64,000 nt of DNA from Brucella pseudogrignonensis (lineage in GTDB: Bacteria > Pseudomonadota > Alphaproteobacteria > Rhizobiales > Rhizobiaceae): assembly GCF_032190615.1 (NCBI RefSeq), contig NZ_JAVLAT010000001.1, forward strand, positions 310,001 through 374,000. The letters run 5' to 3'. Position numbers and translations under genes: made by a program. Shown piece by piece: positions 1 through 9,565 of the stretch. Positions within the stretch are counted from its first letter, which is position 1. Each line of letters starts with the position of its first letter. Under the pieces are notes generated by a model, which saw only the letters and a list, made by a program, of their open reading frames with translations, did not search any database and was not told the DNA's origin.

Positions 1-2526
1 GATATGGATCGAAGTGAAGACGTCTTCCGAAACGATCTTTTCAGAAAGAAGGATCGAATCTTCGTAGTTGTAGCCGTTCCATGGCATGAACGCGACGAGC
101 ACGTTACGGCCAAGAGCCAGATCACCAAGATCGGTTGACGGACCATCAGCAATGATGTCGCCCTTACCGATTGGATCACCAACGCGTACGAGCGGACGCT
201 GGTTGATACAGGTCGACTGGTTCGAACGCTGGAACTTCTGCAGACGATAGATATCAACGCCAGACTTCGACGGATCGAGGTCTTCAGTCGCGCGGATAAC
301 GATACGCGTTGCGTCAACCTGATCGACGATACCACCGCGACGAGCGGCAATAGCGGCACCGGAGTCACGCGCAACAACTGCTTCCATACCTGTTCCAACG
401 AACGGTGCTTCTGCACGGACGAGTGGAACAGCCTGACGCTGCATGTTCGAGCCCATGAGAGCGCGGTTCGCATCGTCGTTTTCAAGGAATGGAATAAGCG
501 CTGCTGCAACCGAAACGAGCTGCTTTGGCGAAACGTCCATCAGATCCACGTTTTCACGCGGGGTCATCATCACTTCGCCTGCATGACGGCAGATGACGAA
601 TTCGTCAACGAAGCTGCCATTTGCATCCAGCTCTACGTTTGCCTGAGCAACCGAGTGCTTTGCTTCTTCCATAGCCGAAAGATAGACAACGTCGAGCGTT
701 ACCTTGCCATCGACAACTTTACGGTATGGGCTTTCGATGAAGCCATACTTGTTGACGCGGGCAAAGGTTGCGAGCGAGTTGATCAGACCGATATTCGGGC
801 CTTCCGGCGTTTCAATCGGGCAGATACGGCCATAATGCGTTGGATGCACGTCGCGGACTTCGAAGCCAGCGCGCTCACGGGTCAAACCACCAGGTCCAAG
901 AGCCGAAAGACGGCGCTTATGGGTGATTTCCGAAAGCGGGTTGGTCTGATCCATGAACTGCGACAGCTGCGAAGAACCGAAGAATTCACGTACAGCCGCA
1001 GCAGCAGGCTTCGCGTTGATCAGATCCTGCGGCATGACCGTGTCGATTTCGATCGAGGACATACGTTCCTTGATCGCACGTTCCATACGCAGGAGACCGA
1101 CGCGATACTGATTTTCCATCAGCTCGCCGACCGAACGTACACGACGGTTACCGAGGTTATCGATATCGTCGATTTCGCCGCGACCATCACGCAGTTCAAC
1201 CAGCATCTTGACGACGGCAAGAATGTCTTCCTTGCGCAGAACGCGCACGGTGTCTTCTGCATCGAGGTCAAGACGCATGTTCATCTTCACGCGACCAACA
1301 GCTGAGAGGTCGTAGCGTTCAGAATCGAAGAACAGCGAGTTGAACATAGCCTCAGCCGAGTCCATTGTCGGCGGCTCACCTGGACGCATCACACGATAAA
1401 TATCGAAAAGAGCTTCCTGACGGCTTTCATTCTTGTCGACTGCTAGTGTGTTACGGATATATGCACCAATATTGACATGATCAATATCGAGTACATTAAT
1501 CTCCTCTACGCCTGTGTCGAGAAGCGTCTTAAGAACCTTCTCGTCAATTTCGTCACCGGCTTCGAGATAAATCTCACCCGTTGCGTAATTGACAGTATCT
1601 TCAGCAAGATACGCACCAAAGAGATCGTCTTCAGTTGCCTTGATGAACTTCAGGCCCTTTTCAGCAAGCTGCTTCGCAGAGCGAGCGGTCAGCTTCTTAC
1701 CTGCTTCGAGAACAACTTCACCTGTGTCAGCATCGATAAGATCAGAAATGATCTTCATGCCCTTGAAGCGTTCAACCGAATAAGGAATGCGCCAATTATC
1801 ACCGTCACGCGAATAGGTGACAGTGTTATAGAACGTCGACAGAATTTCTTCGCCGTCCATGCCAAGCGCCATCAGCAACGTCGTAGCAGGAAGCTTACGA
1901 CGACGATCGATACGCGCATAGACCACGTCCTTGGCATCGAACTCGATGTCAAGCCACGAACCGCGATAAGGAATAACGCGAGCAGCAAACAAAAGCTTGC
2001 CCGAGGAGTGCGTCTTACCCTTGTCGTGATCGAAGAACACACCAGGTGAACGGTGCATCTGCGAAACGATAACACGTTCCGTACCGTTGACGATAAAGGT
2101 GCCGTTGTCTGTCATGAGCGGCATATCGCCCATGTAAACGTCCTGCTCCTTGATGTCCTTGATGGACTTCGCACCGGTATCTTCATCAATATCGAACACG
2201 ATCAGACGCAGCGTCACCTTGAGAGGTGCCGAATACGTCAAATCGCGCTGACGGCATTCGTCAACGTCGAATTTTGGTGCATCGAATTCGTAGCGAACGA
2301 ATTCAAGCATTGAAGAGCCGGAGAAATCCTGAATAGGGAAAACAGACTTGAAAACGGCCTGCAAACCCTCGTCAGAACGCCCACCAGCTGGTTCCTCAAC
2401 CATGAGAAACTGGTCGTAGGATGCCTTCTGAACCTCAATGAGGTTAGGCATTTCCGCGACCTCGGGAATCTTACCGAAAAATTTGCGTACGCGCTTGCGA
2501 CCATTGAAAGAATGGGTCTGAGCCAT
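1..2526 (-). CDS. rpoB: RNA polymerase beta subunit, N-terminal part (cut by left edge)
   Basis: Beta subunit of DNA-dependent RNA polymerase, which forms the catalytic cleft with beta'. The reading frame is open from the ATG at 2524-2526 to the left edge, giving about 842 codons of a protein usually near 1,370 residues in this group. The start [18 protein letters not shown] is typical. The rifampicin-resistance region is read at about 895-970 as [20 protein letters not shown]; the positions equivalent to Asp516, His526 and Ser531 of E. coli are the wild-type residues, so no rifampicin-resistance substitution is visible there. It lies downstream of rplL across a 401-base gap, as in the usual rplKAJL-rpoBC arrangement. 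Identification is secure; only the C-terminal third is missing. Confidence 0.98.
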   Translation of the reverse strand, partial: MAQTHSFNGRKRVRKFFGKIPEVAEMPNLIEVQKASYDQFLMVEEPAGGRSDEGLQAVFKSVFPIQDFSGSSMLEFVRYEFDAPKFDVDECRQRDLTYSAPLKVTLRLIVFDIDEDTGAKSIKDIKEQDVYMGDMPLMTDNGTFIVNGTERVIVSQMHRSPGVFFDHDKGKTHSSGKLLFAARVIPYRGSWLDIEFDAKDVVYARIDRRRKLPATTLLMALGMDGEEILSTFYNTVTYSRDGDNWRIPYSVERFKGMKIISDLIDADTGEVVLEAGKKLTARSAKQLAEKGLKFIKATEDDLFGAYLAEDTVNYATGEIYLEAGDEIDEKVLKTLLDTGVEEINVLDIDHVNIGAYIRNTLAVDKNESRQEALFDIYRVMRPGEPPTMDSAEAMFNSLFFDSERYDLSAVGRVKMNMRLDLDAEDTVRVLRKEDILAVVKMLVELRDGRGEIDDIDNLGNRRVRSVGELMENQYRVGLLRMERAIKERMSSIEIDTVMPQDLINAKPAAAAVREFFGSSQLSQFMDQTNPLSEITHKRRLSALGPGGLTRERAGFEVRDVHPTHYGRICPIETPEGPNIGLINSLATFARVNKYGFIESPYRKVVDGKVTLDVVYLSAMEEAKHSVAQANVELDANGSFVDEFVICRHAGEVMMTPRENVDLMDVSPKQLVSVAAALIPFLENDDANRALMGSNMQRQAVPLVRAEAPFVGTGMEAVVARDSGAAIAARRGGIVDQVDATRIVIRATEDLDPSKSGVDIYRLQKFQRSNQSTCINQRPLVRVGDPIGKGDIIADGPSTDLGDLALGRNVLVAFMPWNGYNYEDSILLSEKIVSEDVFTSIHI

Positions 2527-2927
2527 CGTCGCTCCTCGTTCTATAGCCTTGCGGCTTGCTCACGCCTTGCGGCCTTTATCGTGCGCCGCCTTTCGGCGGT
2601 CCTTCTAACGCATGCCCCTTCAAATCTTTTGAATTTGAAGAAAGGATCATGCGTAATCTCTAGTATCAGGGCGACCTTTACGTGTCGTTTTCGACACGTG
2701 GCGCCCTAACGGGCTAAACCCGTTTCCTGAAAGCCTCAGCCGAGGCCATCAGAAAAAGGGTTCAAAAAGATCAGAACGTAGTAACCAAAATCGCTCTGAC
2801 TATGATTTGCATAAAGAGAACCTATTTCCGCGCTTTTCGTTTCTTTTCATGCATTTACTCCAGATGCAAGCCCAGAGTTTAATAAGGATTAAACTGGCGG
2901 ACGTTTCCGTCCGCCAGAATAAAGAAC
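2527..2927 (-). other. rplL-rpoB intergenic region, no gene, several hairpins
   Basis: This 401-base gap holds no credible gene. It contains several inverted repeats: ACGTGTCG-TTTT-CGACACGT (2680-2699), AACGGG-CTAAA-CCCGTT (2708-2724) and CCGCC-TTTC-GGCGG (2586-2599), in addition to the strong stem next to rplL listed separately. In E. coli the equivalent gap carries an attenuator and an RNase III site that set the rplL:rpoB ratio; a similar role here is inference. Confidence 0.6.
2894..2917 (-). terminator. Attenuator-like hairpin between rplL and rpoB
   Basis: On the transcribed strand, 11 bases after the rplL stop, CTGGCGGACG pairs perfectly with CGTCCGCCAG around a GAAA tetraloop (10 bp). 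It is followed only by a short T-rich tract (TTTAATCC), so it should be a partial terminator or processing stem rather than a full stop, fitting read-through into rpoB. Confidence 0.6.
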
Positions 2928-3299
2928 TTACTTAAGTTCAACCTTAGCACCAGCTGCTTCGAGCTGTGCCTTGATCTTTTCAGCTTCGTCCTTGGAAGCG
3001 CCTTCCTTGACAGCCTTAGGAGCTGCTTCAACGAGGTCCTTAGCTTCCTTGAGGCCGAGACCAGTGATCGCGCGAACTTCCTTGATCACGTTGATCTTGT
3101 TTGCGCCGCCGTCTGCGAGAACAACGTCAAACTCGGTCTTTTCTTCAGCAGCAGCAGCTGGTGCGCCAGCAGCAGCAGCAACAGCTACAGGAGCAGCAGC
3201 AGAAACGCCCCACTTTTCTTCGAGAAGCTTCGAAAGCTCAGCAGCTTCGAGAACTGTCAGAGCCGAAAGGTCTTCAACGATCTTTGCGAGATCAGCCAT
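2928..3299 (-). CDS. rplL: 50S ribosomal protein L7/L12
   Basis: Stalk protein of the large ribosomal subunit; dimers bind L10 and recruit translational GTPases such as EF-Tu and EF-G. The 123-residue product has the N-terminal dimerisation helices (about 1-35, [20 protein letters not shown]), an Ala-rich hinge (about 34-52) and the C-terminal factor-binding domain with the conserved [20 protein letters not shown] segment. Its length is normal for the family. It follows rplJ by 51 bases on the same strand and precedes rpoB, so it is probably co-transcribed with rplJ and under L10-L12 control. Confidence 0.98.
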   Translation of the reverse strand: MADLAKIVEDLSALTVLEAAELSKLLEEKWGVSAAAPVAVAAAAGAPAAAAEEKTEFDVVLADGGANKINVIKEVRAITGLGLKEAKDLVEAAPKAVKEGASKDEAEKIKAQLEAAGAKVELK

Positions 3300-3350
3300 T
3301 TTGGTATTTCCTTAGTTTAAGGTTTGAACTGTTTGAAATGAGAAACGGCC

Positions 3351-3869
3351 TTAAGCCGCCTCGTTCTTCCGGGCGTGCGCACCAATAACGCGAGCGATCT
3401 GGCCCGCTGGAGCGCTGGTAAGTACTGCAAGACGCTGAGCTGGGGTTTGGATCATTCCAACCAGCTTTGCGCGCAGTTCGTCGAGCGATGGGAGCGAAGC
3501 AAGCGACTTTACGCCATCGGCGTTAAGTGTTGTTGCGCCCATTGAACCACCAAGAATAACGAGCTTGTCGTTAGTCTTAGCGAACTCGACGGCTACTTTC
3601 GGTGCAGCAATCGGATCGTCTGCATATGCAACGACCGTCTGACCTACGAATAGGTCTGAAATGCCTTCCGATTCCGTGCCCTGAAGAGCGATTTTGGCAA
3701 GGCGGTTTTTCGCGACTTTAACGGTGCCACCAGCGTCACGCATCTTGGAACGAAGATCGCTCATCTGCGCAACAGTGAGACCGGTATAGTGGGCCACGAC
3801 GACCGAACCGGACTCTTTGAAAGCGCCGTTCAGCCACGCGACAAATTCGCGTTTTTCCGCTCTATCCAC
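3351..3869 (-). CDS. rplJ: 50S ribosomal protein L10
   Basis: Base of the ribosomal stalk; binds 23S rRNA and carries L7/L12 dimers on its C-terminal helix. I take the GTG at 3867-3869 as start ([17 protein letters not shown]..., 172 residues) because GGAGAG lies 5 bases upstream and the length then matches rhizobial L10. The frame stays open to 4004, but the extra residues are Arg/Gly-rich and unlike L10, so that extension is rejected. The N-terminal rRNA-binding domain (about 1-130) and the helical L12-binding tail ending ARKNEAA are visible. L10 is known in other bacteria to repress its own mRNA through the leader, which here is 388 bases long. Confidence 0.96.
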   Translation of the reverse strand: MDRAEKREFVAWLNGAFKESGSVVVAHYTGLTVAQMSDLRSKMRDAGGTVKVAKNRLAKIALQGTESEGISDLFVGQTVVAYADDPIAAPKVAVEFAKTNDKLVILGGSMGATTLNADGVKSLASLPSLDELRAKLVGMIQTPAQRLAVLTSAPAGQIARVIGAHARKNEAA

Positions 3870-4257
3870 TGTGTCTCTCCAGTAGACAGGACCAGTTTGG
3901 CCCTGTCGGGTTGCCTTTGCCAGATTTGCCTTACGGCGCATCTGACGTTCGAGGATCCTGTCCCCTTCAGCTTCACCCGCAAAGCGGACTACACTCAAAG
4001 GCAACTACGGTTCAAACCTCGCATGCACTTTCGTGCGAAACAGGGTTATTCCACGTCTCATGCAGGCCATATGTTTAAGGACAACCACCGAAGGTAATTA
4101 TCCGCCTGCAATCTCGGACAGGATAACCGGACTTTCGTCCGGCTATCCGGATCTTGCGATCCGGAATTTGTGCACATTCGACTGCTTGCACAGTCCGGTA
4201 GCGCGACCAACCTCCCCTCAGGAGAGGTAAAGGCTCCGGCAAACCGGAGCCCAAAAA
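3870..4257 (-). promoter_or_regulatory. rplA-rplJ gap: structured L10 leader candidate
   Basis: No gene is visible in these 388 bases. Just after the rplA stop, GGCTCCGG-CAAA-CCGGAGCC (4232-4251) forms an 8-bp hairpin with only a weak T tract. Next come GACTG-CTTGCA-CAGTC (4180-4195), CCGGATC-TTGC-GATCCGG (4147-4164) and a 12-position imperfect stem GGATA.CCGGAC-TTTC-GTCCGG.TATCC (4121-4148). The last two share bases 4147-4148, so their complete forms compete. The position before rplJ fits an L10-L12 autoregulatory leader; that function is inferred from the family, not shown. Confidence 0.55.
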
Positions 4258-4959
4258 TTAAGCGACGACCTTAACGGTAGCCGGGTCGACCTTAACGCCA
4301 ACGCCCATGCTCGAAGAGATGGATACGCGCTTAACGTATTCGCCCTTCGCAGCCGAAGGCTTCGCCTTGATGACCGCATCAGCAAAAGCTTTGATGTTTT
4401 CTTCGAGCTTCTGATCGTCGAAGGAAACTTTGCCAATGCCAGCGTGGATGATACCAGCCTTTTCGACGCGGAACTCAACTGCGCCGCCCTTAGAAGCGGT
4501 AACAGCAGCTGCTACGTCAACAGTCACAGTACCGACCTTAGGGTTTGGCATCATGCCGCGTGGGCCGAGAACCTTACCAAGACGACCAACGAGTGGCATC
4601 ATGTCTGGTGTCGCAATGCAGCGATCGAATTCGATCTTGCCGCCATTAACGATTTCAAACAGGTCTTCTGCACCAACGATATCAGCGCCAGCCTTCTTAG
4701 CTTCTTCAGCCTTGTCGCCGCGTGCAAAAACTGCAACGCGAACGGTACGGCCAGTGCCGTTTGGAAGGTTGACAACGCCACGAACCATCTGGTCCGCATG
4801 ACGTGGGTCAACGCCAAGATTCATAGCGATTTCGATAGTTTCATCGAACTTTGCAACAGCGCGCTCCTTAACGAGGCCGATTGCATCGGACAGGTCGTAA
4901 AGCTTGTTGACGTCAATGCCTTCGCGGATTTTAGCTACACGCTTGGAAATCTTTGCCAT
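4258..4959 (-). CDS. rplA: 50S ribosomal protein L1
   Basis: Large-subunit protein that binds 23S rRNA at the mobile L1 arm and helps release of E-site tRNA. The ATG at 4957-4959 gives 233 residues beginning [16 protein letters not shown], the usual family start and length; an in-frame upstream extension to 5028 overlaps the rplK coding end and is unlikely. The signature region around [20 protein letters not shown] is present. It starts 4 bases after the rplK stop, so the two are translationally close-coupled. In E. coli L1 represses the rplKA mRNA; whether that holds here cannot be read from this sequence. Confidence 0.97.
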   Translation of the reverse strand: MAKISKRVAKIREGIDVNKLYDLSDAIGLVKERAVAKFDETIEIAMNLGVDPRHADQMVRGVVNLPNGTGRTVRVAVFARGDKAEEAKKAGADIVGAEDLFEIVNGGKIEFDRCIATPDMMPLVGRLGKVLGPRGMMPNPKVGTVTVDVAAAVTASKGGAVEFRVEKAGIIHAGIGKVSFDDQKLEENIKAFADAVIKAKPSAAKGEYVKRVSISSSMGVGVKVDPATVKVVA

Positions 4960-4963
4960 CGTC

Positions 4964-5392
4964 TTAGCCCACCACTTCCAGGCCCATCGAACGGGCAGAA
5001 CCTTCGACCATACGCATAGCTGCTTCAACGTCAGATGCGTTCAGATCTTTCATCTTAGCCAAAGCGATTTCGCGAACCTTTTCGCGCGCAATCGTACCAG
5101 CCTTTTCCTTGCCAGGCGCCTTCGAACCGGACTTGAGGTTCGCAGCCTTCTTAAGGAAGTAGGTCACAGGAGGCGTCTTCATCACAAAAGTGAAAGACTT
5201 GTCCTGATAATATGTAATCACGACTGGAACAGGCGAACCTTTTTCCATTTCCTGCGTGGCAGCATTGAATGCCTTACAGAATTCCATGATATTGATGCCG
5301 CGCTGACCCAAAGCTGGACCAATCGGAGGCGATGGTGTGGCCGAAGCCGCTGCAACCTGCAGCTTCAACTGGCCTGCAATTTTCTTAGCCAT
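4964..5392 (-). CDS. rplK: 50S ribosomal protein L11
   Basis: Binds the GTPase-associated region of 23S rRNA and takes part in factor-dependent GTP hydrolysis and the stringent response. The 142-residue product starts [20 protein letters not shown] and carries the Pro-rich hinge [20 protein letters not shown], diagnostic of L11, then the C-terminal rRNA-binding domain. Its length is normal. It follows nusG by 184 bases and overlaps no neighbour; rplA starts 4 bases downstream. Confidence 0.98.
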   Translation of the reverse strand: MAKKIAGQLKLQVAAASATPSPPIGPALGQRGINIMEFCKAFNAATQEMEKGSPVPVVITYYQDKSFTFVMKTPPVTYFLKKAANLKSGSKAPGKEKAGTIAREKVREIALAKMKDLNASDVEAAMRMVEGSARSMGLEVVG

Positions 5393-5576
5393 TGCATTCT
5401 GCCTTCATATAAATGCTGGGAATCCAGCGTTCTCGATTAATGCCGGAAACCCGGCTCTCGACTGACGTCAGTTAAAACTGACTGGCAGCTCGGTGGTGCG
5501 AAATCGGCAACCGGCTAAGCCGCCTATCCTCCCACCATTTTTCGTCACTTACGACGAAAACCCTTGCGGGTAACAA

Positions 5577-6104
5577 TCAGACCTTATCGACCTGACTATA
5601 TTCAAGATCCACAGGCGTCGCACGCCCGAAGATGGAAACTTCAACCTTGAGGCGCGCACGCTCTTCGTCAACTTCCTGAACGATACCATTAAACGACGCA
5701 AACGGACCATCGGAAACGCGAACATTTTCACCGATCTCGAAGGTGACCGACGTCTTAGGACGCTCAGCACCATCCTGAACCTGATTCAAGATCAGATCGA
5801 CCTCTTTCTGCGAAACAGGGACCGGCTTTGAATCACCAAGAAAACCAGTAACACGTGGCGTATTCTTAATCAGCGAAAACACAGCATCGGTCAGCGTCGC
5901 CCGCACCAGAACATAACCCGGAAAGAATTTGCGCTCAGCATCAACCTTACGGCCGCGACGAACTTCAACAACCTTTTCGGTCGGCACAACGATCTGCTCA
6001 ATGAGACCGGAGAGACCCTTCTGGGCAGCTTTCAGCTCGATATCCTCAGCCACCTTCTTTTCGAAGTTGGAATAGGCGTGAACGATGTACCAGCGCGCTG
6101 TCAT
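5577..6104 (-). CDS. nusG: Transcription termination/antitermination factor NusG
   Basis: Binds RNA polymerase, increases processivity, links to Rho and couples transcription to ribosomes. The 175-residue frame from ATG 6102-6104 begins MTARWYIVHAYSNFEKKVAE and has the NGN domain (about 1-120; KFFPGYVLV, NTPRVTGFLG) and a C-terminal KOW domain (GENVRVSDGPFASFNGIVQE). GGGGAG precedes the ATG by about 8 bases, which favours it over the in-frame TTG at 6117-6119. It begins 21 bases after the secE stop, so secE-nusG form an operon. Confidence 0.97.
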   Translation of the reverse strand: MTARWYIVHAYSNFEKKVAEDIELKAAQKGLSGLIEQIVVPTEKVVEVRRGRKVDAERKFFPGYVLVRATLTDAVFSLIKNTPRVTGFLGDSKPVPVSQKEVDLILNQVQDGAERPKTSVTFEIGENVRVSDGPFASFNGIVQEVDEERARLKVEVSIFGRATPVDLEYSQVDKV

Positions 6105-6125
6105 CTCAAAACTCCCCAATCCTGC

Positions 6126-6326
6126 TTAGCGGCCAAGGCCAAGTATAAATTCTACGCCATAGGCCATAAGCTGATCGGCAAGAAAAAAGAATGTAGCAGC
6201 CAAAAAAGCCATAACCACAACCATGATTGTGGAGATGATCGTTTCACGCCGTGTCGGCCAGGTCACTTTCGCCGTCTCGGCGCGAACCTGCTGAAAAAAG
6301 GTGATCGGATTCGTCTTAGATGCCAT
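6126..6326 (-). CDS. secE: Preprotein translocase subunit SecE
   Basis: Small essential membrane subunit that clamps SecY in the SecYEG protein-export channel. The 66-residue product has the cytoplasmic amphipathic helix with the conserved FFQQVRAETAKVTWPTRRET segment and one transmembrane helix (about 30-52, IISTIMVVVMAFLAATFFFL). This single-helix length is normal for alphaproteobacteria. It is the first gene of the secE-nusG-rpl group, lying 398 bases downstream of tRNA-Trp with a promoter candidate in that gap. Confidence 0.96.
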   Translation of the reverse strand: MASKTNPITFFQQVRAETAKVTWPTRRETIISTIMVVVMAFLAATFFFLADQLMAYGVEFILGLGR

Positions 6327-6724
6327 CTGTCACTCTACTTGCTTGGTGAACCGCCATTTTTGAAGCTGAAACACGAATCAAAAACAGGAACCCACGCGTA
6401 TACGGTACGCAAAGCCGAAGATTCAGCCCCACGCACCGCGTGTCTGTTGACGTTACATAGAATCGATTCCCAAAAAAAACAAGCCCAATAGTTAAAAGAA
6501 TACCATACAGGCTTATCGGAAATCCGATCCATACGAACATCGCTTGTAGCACCATTCAATCGCACCACAGCGACCTCCCCTGCCCGATCATCAAGTCGGC
6601 GGAAAGTTATCGATATCTGACTTAGCAGCTCTAAGCAAAAGCGCCCTTCAGATCAGTCAGCGAAAACGCAGCATTAAAATACAAAAAACGAGCACTCACA
6701 GTCAACCCATGAGTACCCGTTAAA
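6327..6724 (-). other. secE upstream region, no gene
   Basis: These 398 bases between tRNA-Trp and secE hold no credible gene; the short open frames have no family features and no ribosome binding site. The promoter candidate listed separately lies at its tRNA end, which would give secE a long untranslated leader of about 340 bases. Confidence 0.5.
6676..6705 (-). promoter_or_regulatory. Promoter candidate for secE-nusG-rpl operon
   Basis: On the minus strand TTGACT (6700-6705), an 18-base spacer and TATTTT (6676-6681) resemble a sigma-70 promoter, placed just after tRNA-Trp and upstream of secE. Match and position are seen; activity is inferred. Confidence 0.45.
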
Positions 6725-6800
6725 TGGCAGGGGCAGCAGGGTTCGAACCCGCGACCTACGGTTTTGGAGACCGTCGCTCTACCAACTGAGCTATACCCCT
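6725..6800 (-). tRNA. tRNA-Trp (CCA)
   Basis: A 76-base cloverleaf starting AGGGGTATAGCTCAGTTGG with anticodon loop CTCCAAAA (anticodon CCA), T-arm GGGTTCGAACCC and an encoded 3' CCA (6725-6727). The acceptor stem pairs with one G-U. It sits between tuf and secE, a classic tuf-trpT-secE order. Confidence 0.97.
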
Positions 6801-6850
6801 ATTTGGCATTCAAGATGCCAGACCGGCGGCATAACCGCCAGTCAAATTCT

Positions 6851-8026
6851 TTACTCGATGATCGAAGCGACGATGCCTGCACCAACGGTACGGCCACCTT
6901 CACGGATAGCGAAGCGAAGCTTGTCTTCCATCGCAATCGGTACGATCAGCGTTACGTCAACGGTTACGTTGTCGCCTGGCATAACCATTTCCACGCCTTC
7001 TGGCAGGGTAACAACACCGGTAACGTCAGTTGTACGGAAGTAGAACTGTGGACGGTAGTTGGTGAAGAATGGTGTATGACGGCCACCTTCGTCCTTGGTT
7101 AGAATGTATGCTTCTGCCTTGAACTTGGTGTGTGGCTTAACCGAACCTGGCTTGCAGAGAACCTGACCACGCTCAACGTCTTCACGACCAACGCCGCGAA
7201 CCAGTGCGCCGATGTTGTCGCCAGCCTGGCCCTGATCGAGCAGCTTGCGGAACATTTCAACGCCGGTAACAGTCGTCTTGCCAGTTGCCTTGATGCCGAC
7301 GATTTCAACTTCTTCGCCAACCTTGATGATACCGCGCTCAACGCGACCGGTAACAACAGTACCACGACCCGAAATCGAGAACACGTCTTCGATTGGCATC
7401 AGGAACGGCTGATCAACAGGACGTTCTGGCGTTGGGATGTAGGTGTCAACAGCGTCCATCAGGTTGCGAATTGCGTCTTCGCCGAGTTCCTTCGAGGAAT
7501 CTTCGAGAGCTGCAAGAGCCGAACCCTTGATGATTGGCACTTCGTCGCCTGGGAAGTCGTACTTCGAGAGAAGTTCACGAACTTCGAGTTCTACAAGTTC
7601 AAGAAGTTCAGCATCGTCAACCTGATCGCACTTGTTCAGGAACACAACGATCGCAGGAACGCCAACCTGACGAGCAAGCAGGATGTGCTCACGGGTCTGT
7701 GGCATTGGGCCGTCTGCTGCCGAAACAACGAGGATCGCGCCGTCCATCTGAGCAGCACCGGTGATCATGTTCTTAACATAGTCAGCGTGGCCTGGGCAGT
7801 CGACGTGTGCGTAGTGACGTGCAGGGGTTTCATATTCAACGTGTGCTGTCGAAATGGTGATACCACGAGCGCGTTCTTCTGGTGCAGCATCGATCTGGTC
7901 GTACGCCTTGAATTCACCAAAGAACTTGGTGATCGCTGCAGTCAGCGAGGTCTTGCCATGGTCAACGTGACCAATGGTGCCGATGTTTACGTGTGGTTTA
8001 TTACGTTCAAACTTGCTTTTTGCCAT
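6851..8026 (-). CDS. tuf: Elongation factor Tu
   Basis: GTPase that delivers aminoacyl-tRNA to the ribosomal A site. The ATG at 8024-8026 gives 391 residues ([20 protein letters not shown]...), the usual rhizobial length; the upstream in-frame extension is Arg/Ser-rich and rejected. The G-domain motifs are intact: GHVDHGKT, the effector region [21 protein letters not shown] and NKCD. Domains 2 and 3 follow, ending [19 protein letters not shown]. It lies between tRNA-Gly and tRNA-Trp and is probably co-transcribed with the flanking tRNAs. Many alphaproteobacteria have a second tuf in the str operon; none is in this window. A hairpin without T tract (GGCGG-CATAA-CCGCC) follows the stop. Confidence 0.98.
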   Translation of the reverse strand: MAKSKFERNKPHVNIGTIGHVDHGKTSLTAAITKFFGEFKAYDQIDAAPEERARGITISTAHVEYETPARHYAHVDCPGHADYVKNMITGAAQMDGAILVVSAADGPMPQTREHILLARQVGVPAIVVFLNKCDQVDDAELLELVELEVRELLSKYDFPGDEVPIIKGSALAALEDSSKELGEDAIRNLMDAVDTYIPTPERPVDQPFLMPIEDVFSISGRGTVVTGRVERGIIKVGEEVEIVGIKATGKTTVTGVEMFRKLLDQGQAGDNIGALVRGVGREDVERGQVLCKPGSVKPHTKFKAEAYILTKDEGGRHTPFFTNYRPQFYFRTTDVTGVVTLPEGVEMVMPGDNVTVDVTLIVPIAMEDKLRFAIREGGRTVGAGIVASIIE

Positions 8027-8164
8027 CGCCGTTGTTCTCTTTGTTCTAGAACCGCTCGAGCGCCCGCGCAAAAGCCTCTATAGACATTCGCGCCGACATT
8101 TATGCCAAAACGGAACGGCGAACCGCCCGTCGATGATACCTTACGCCTATCCGCTCACAAAAAC

Positions 8165-8238
8165 TGGAGCGGGTAACGGGAATCGAACCCGTGTATTCAG
8201 CTTGGAAGGCTGCTGCTCTACCATTGAGCTATACCCGC
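8165..8238 (-). tRNA. tRNA-Gly (TCC)
   Basis: A 74-base cloverleaf starting GCGGGTATAGCTCAATGG, anticodon loop CTTCCAA (anticodon TCC), T-arm GGGTTCGATTCCC and encoded CCA at 8165-8167. It lies 24 bases after tRNA-Tyr on the same strand and 138 bases before tuf. Confidence 0.97.
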
Positions 8239-8262
8239 ATACTCTAAACCCTGATCCGACAG

Positions 8263-8347
8263 TGGTGGAGGAAGTTGGATTTGAACCAACGTAGGCTTAG
8301 CCAACGGATTTACAGTCCGTCCCCTTTAACCGCTCGGGCATTCCTCC
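8263..8347 (-). tRNA. tRNA-Tyr (GTA)
   Basis: An 85-base type II tRNA starting GGAGGAATGCCCGAGCGG, anticodon loop CTGTAAA (anticodon GTA), a long variable arm, and encoded CCA at 8263-8265. It is first in the tRNA-Tyr / tRNA-Gly / tuf / tRNA-Trp group. Confidence 0.97.
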
Positions 8348-8438
8348 TAATATCACTATCAGCAGAGTCGAGTAACTAGGCATTTTGTACAGAATGTCTG
8401 GCTGCCCGTTTGGGCCGTACCGTCGTTCTGCGAGGGGG

Positions 8439-8467
8439 CTTATGCCGATATGCGTCGCTCCTGTCAA
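8439..8467 (-). promoter_or_regulatory. Promoter candidate for tRNA-Tyr / tRNA-Gly / tuf
   Basis: On the minus strand a perfect TTGACA (8462-8467), a 17-base spacer and CATAAG (8439-8444) form a strong sigma-70-like promoter about 90 bases upstream of tRNA-Tyr. No other gene on this strand could use it. Confidence 0.6.
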
Positions 8468-8643
8468 CAGGGTAAAAGTGAAAAGAATGCAGAACTTTCC
8501 ACAGCTTGCACATATTGATCGATAGAAGACGCCCGAGAACCGCACGAAACAGGGATTTCACGCCCTTAGCAAACAATTATTTCTTGTCTTAAATAAAATC
8601 GCACATGCTATCTTCCCTGTTGTGGACAGGATATAAGCGCCTC

Positions 8644-9513
8644 ATGAACGATAAAAACTCTTCCCACACTCCAAAAGATTCTCACTATGCACGCCTGCGT
8701 CGCGAACATCGCGACCAGAAAGCCGCATCTGAGGGCAAAGCGCCGCACAGACCGCAACGCGCACCGATTCCTGCTGGTCGCATAAGCGATGGAACAGTCC
8801 GTCTTTACGGCCTGCATACCGTACGCGCAGCAGTAGAGAATCCCGCGCGTAAGATTTTGCGCATGCGCGCCACACGCAATGGCTTCGCTCGCCTCGAAAT
8901 TGGCGAAGCTGAAAATCAGCCCTTCCCTGTTGAAATCGTCGAACCAAAAGAGATCGACAAGGAAACAGGTTCAGATGCCGTGCATCAGGGCGTTATGATT
9001 GAAGCAGAACCGCTTCGTCATAAAAAGCTCTCTGAACTGAAAGACAGCCCACTTCTTCTTGTGCTTGATCAGGTTACCGATCCACATAATGTTGGCGCAA
9101 TCATCCGTTCCGCTGTCGCCTTTGGCGCGGGCGCAATCATCACAACAAGCCGCCACAGCCCGCAAGAAAGCGGTGTTTTGGCGAAAGCGGCATCCGGTGC
9201 ACTGGAAATAATTCCGCATATCGAAGTGCGTAATCTTGCAGATGCAATCGAAGAGCTTCATTCCCTTGGCTTCATGACGATTGGTCTTGATTCTGAAGGA
9301 CCAAATGAAATGGAAGCGACGCTGAACAGTGATCGGGTTGCCCTTGTTCTGGGCGCAGAAGGCAAAGGCCTTCGCCAGAAAACCCGCGAAACAGTCACGG
9401 CACTGGCACGTCTCGACATGCCGGGCGAAATCAAATCGCTCAACGTCTCGAACGCCGCTGCAATTTCACTTTATGCAGCCGAGCGCTACCTGCGCACCCG
9501 TCGCTCTGCCTGA
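8644..9513 (+). CDS. rlmB: TrmH/RlmB-family RNA 2'-O-ribose methyltransferase
   Basis: SPOUT-class methyltransferase that 2'-O-methylates 23S rRNA (RlmB type) or tRNA. From the ATG at 8644 the protein has 289 residues: a basic low-complexity N-terminus (about 1-50), a substrate-binding domain starting LYGLHTVRAAVENPARKI, and the SPOUT fold with its three motifs, DQVTDPHNVGAIIRSAVAFG, LVLGAEGKGLR and LNVSNAAAISLYA. The frame is open from an ATG at 8605, but that one lacks any ribosome binding site. The RlmB assignment rather than a tRNA TrmH is likely from the GLHTV start but not certain. It stands alone, divergent from tRNA-Tyr. Confidence 0.85.
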   Translation: MNDKNSSHTPKDSHYARLRREHRDQKAASEGKAPHRPQRAPIPAGRISDGTVRLYGLHTVRAAVENPARKILRMRATRNGFARLEIGEAENQPFPVEIVEPKEIDKETGSDAVHQGVMIEAEPLRHKKLSELKDSPLLLVLDQVTDPHNVGAIIRSAVAFGAGAIITTSRHSPQESGVLAKAASGALEIIPHIEVRNLADAIEELHSLGFMTIGLDSEGPNEMEATLNSDRVALVLGAEGKGLRQKTRETVTALARLDMPGEIKSLNVSNAAAISLYAAERYLRTRRSA

Positions 9514-9565
9514 CGAATCGAAAAAATATAATATCTGGAGCGTTTTTCACGCTCCAGATTATGAA

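Noticed and set aside
583..1305. 240-codon plus-strand open frame
   Set aside because: Antisense to rpoB, whose frame is continuous there and includes the rifampicin region; composition reflects codon bias of the real strand.
3870..4004. N-terminal extension of L10
   Set aside because: In frame but unlike L10, and a good ribosome binding site stands before the internal GTG at 3869.
7130..8083. 317-codon plus-strand open frame
   Set aside because: Antisense to tuf over its whole length, no family features.
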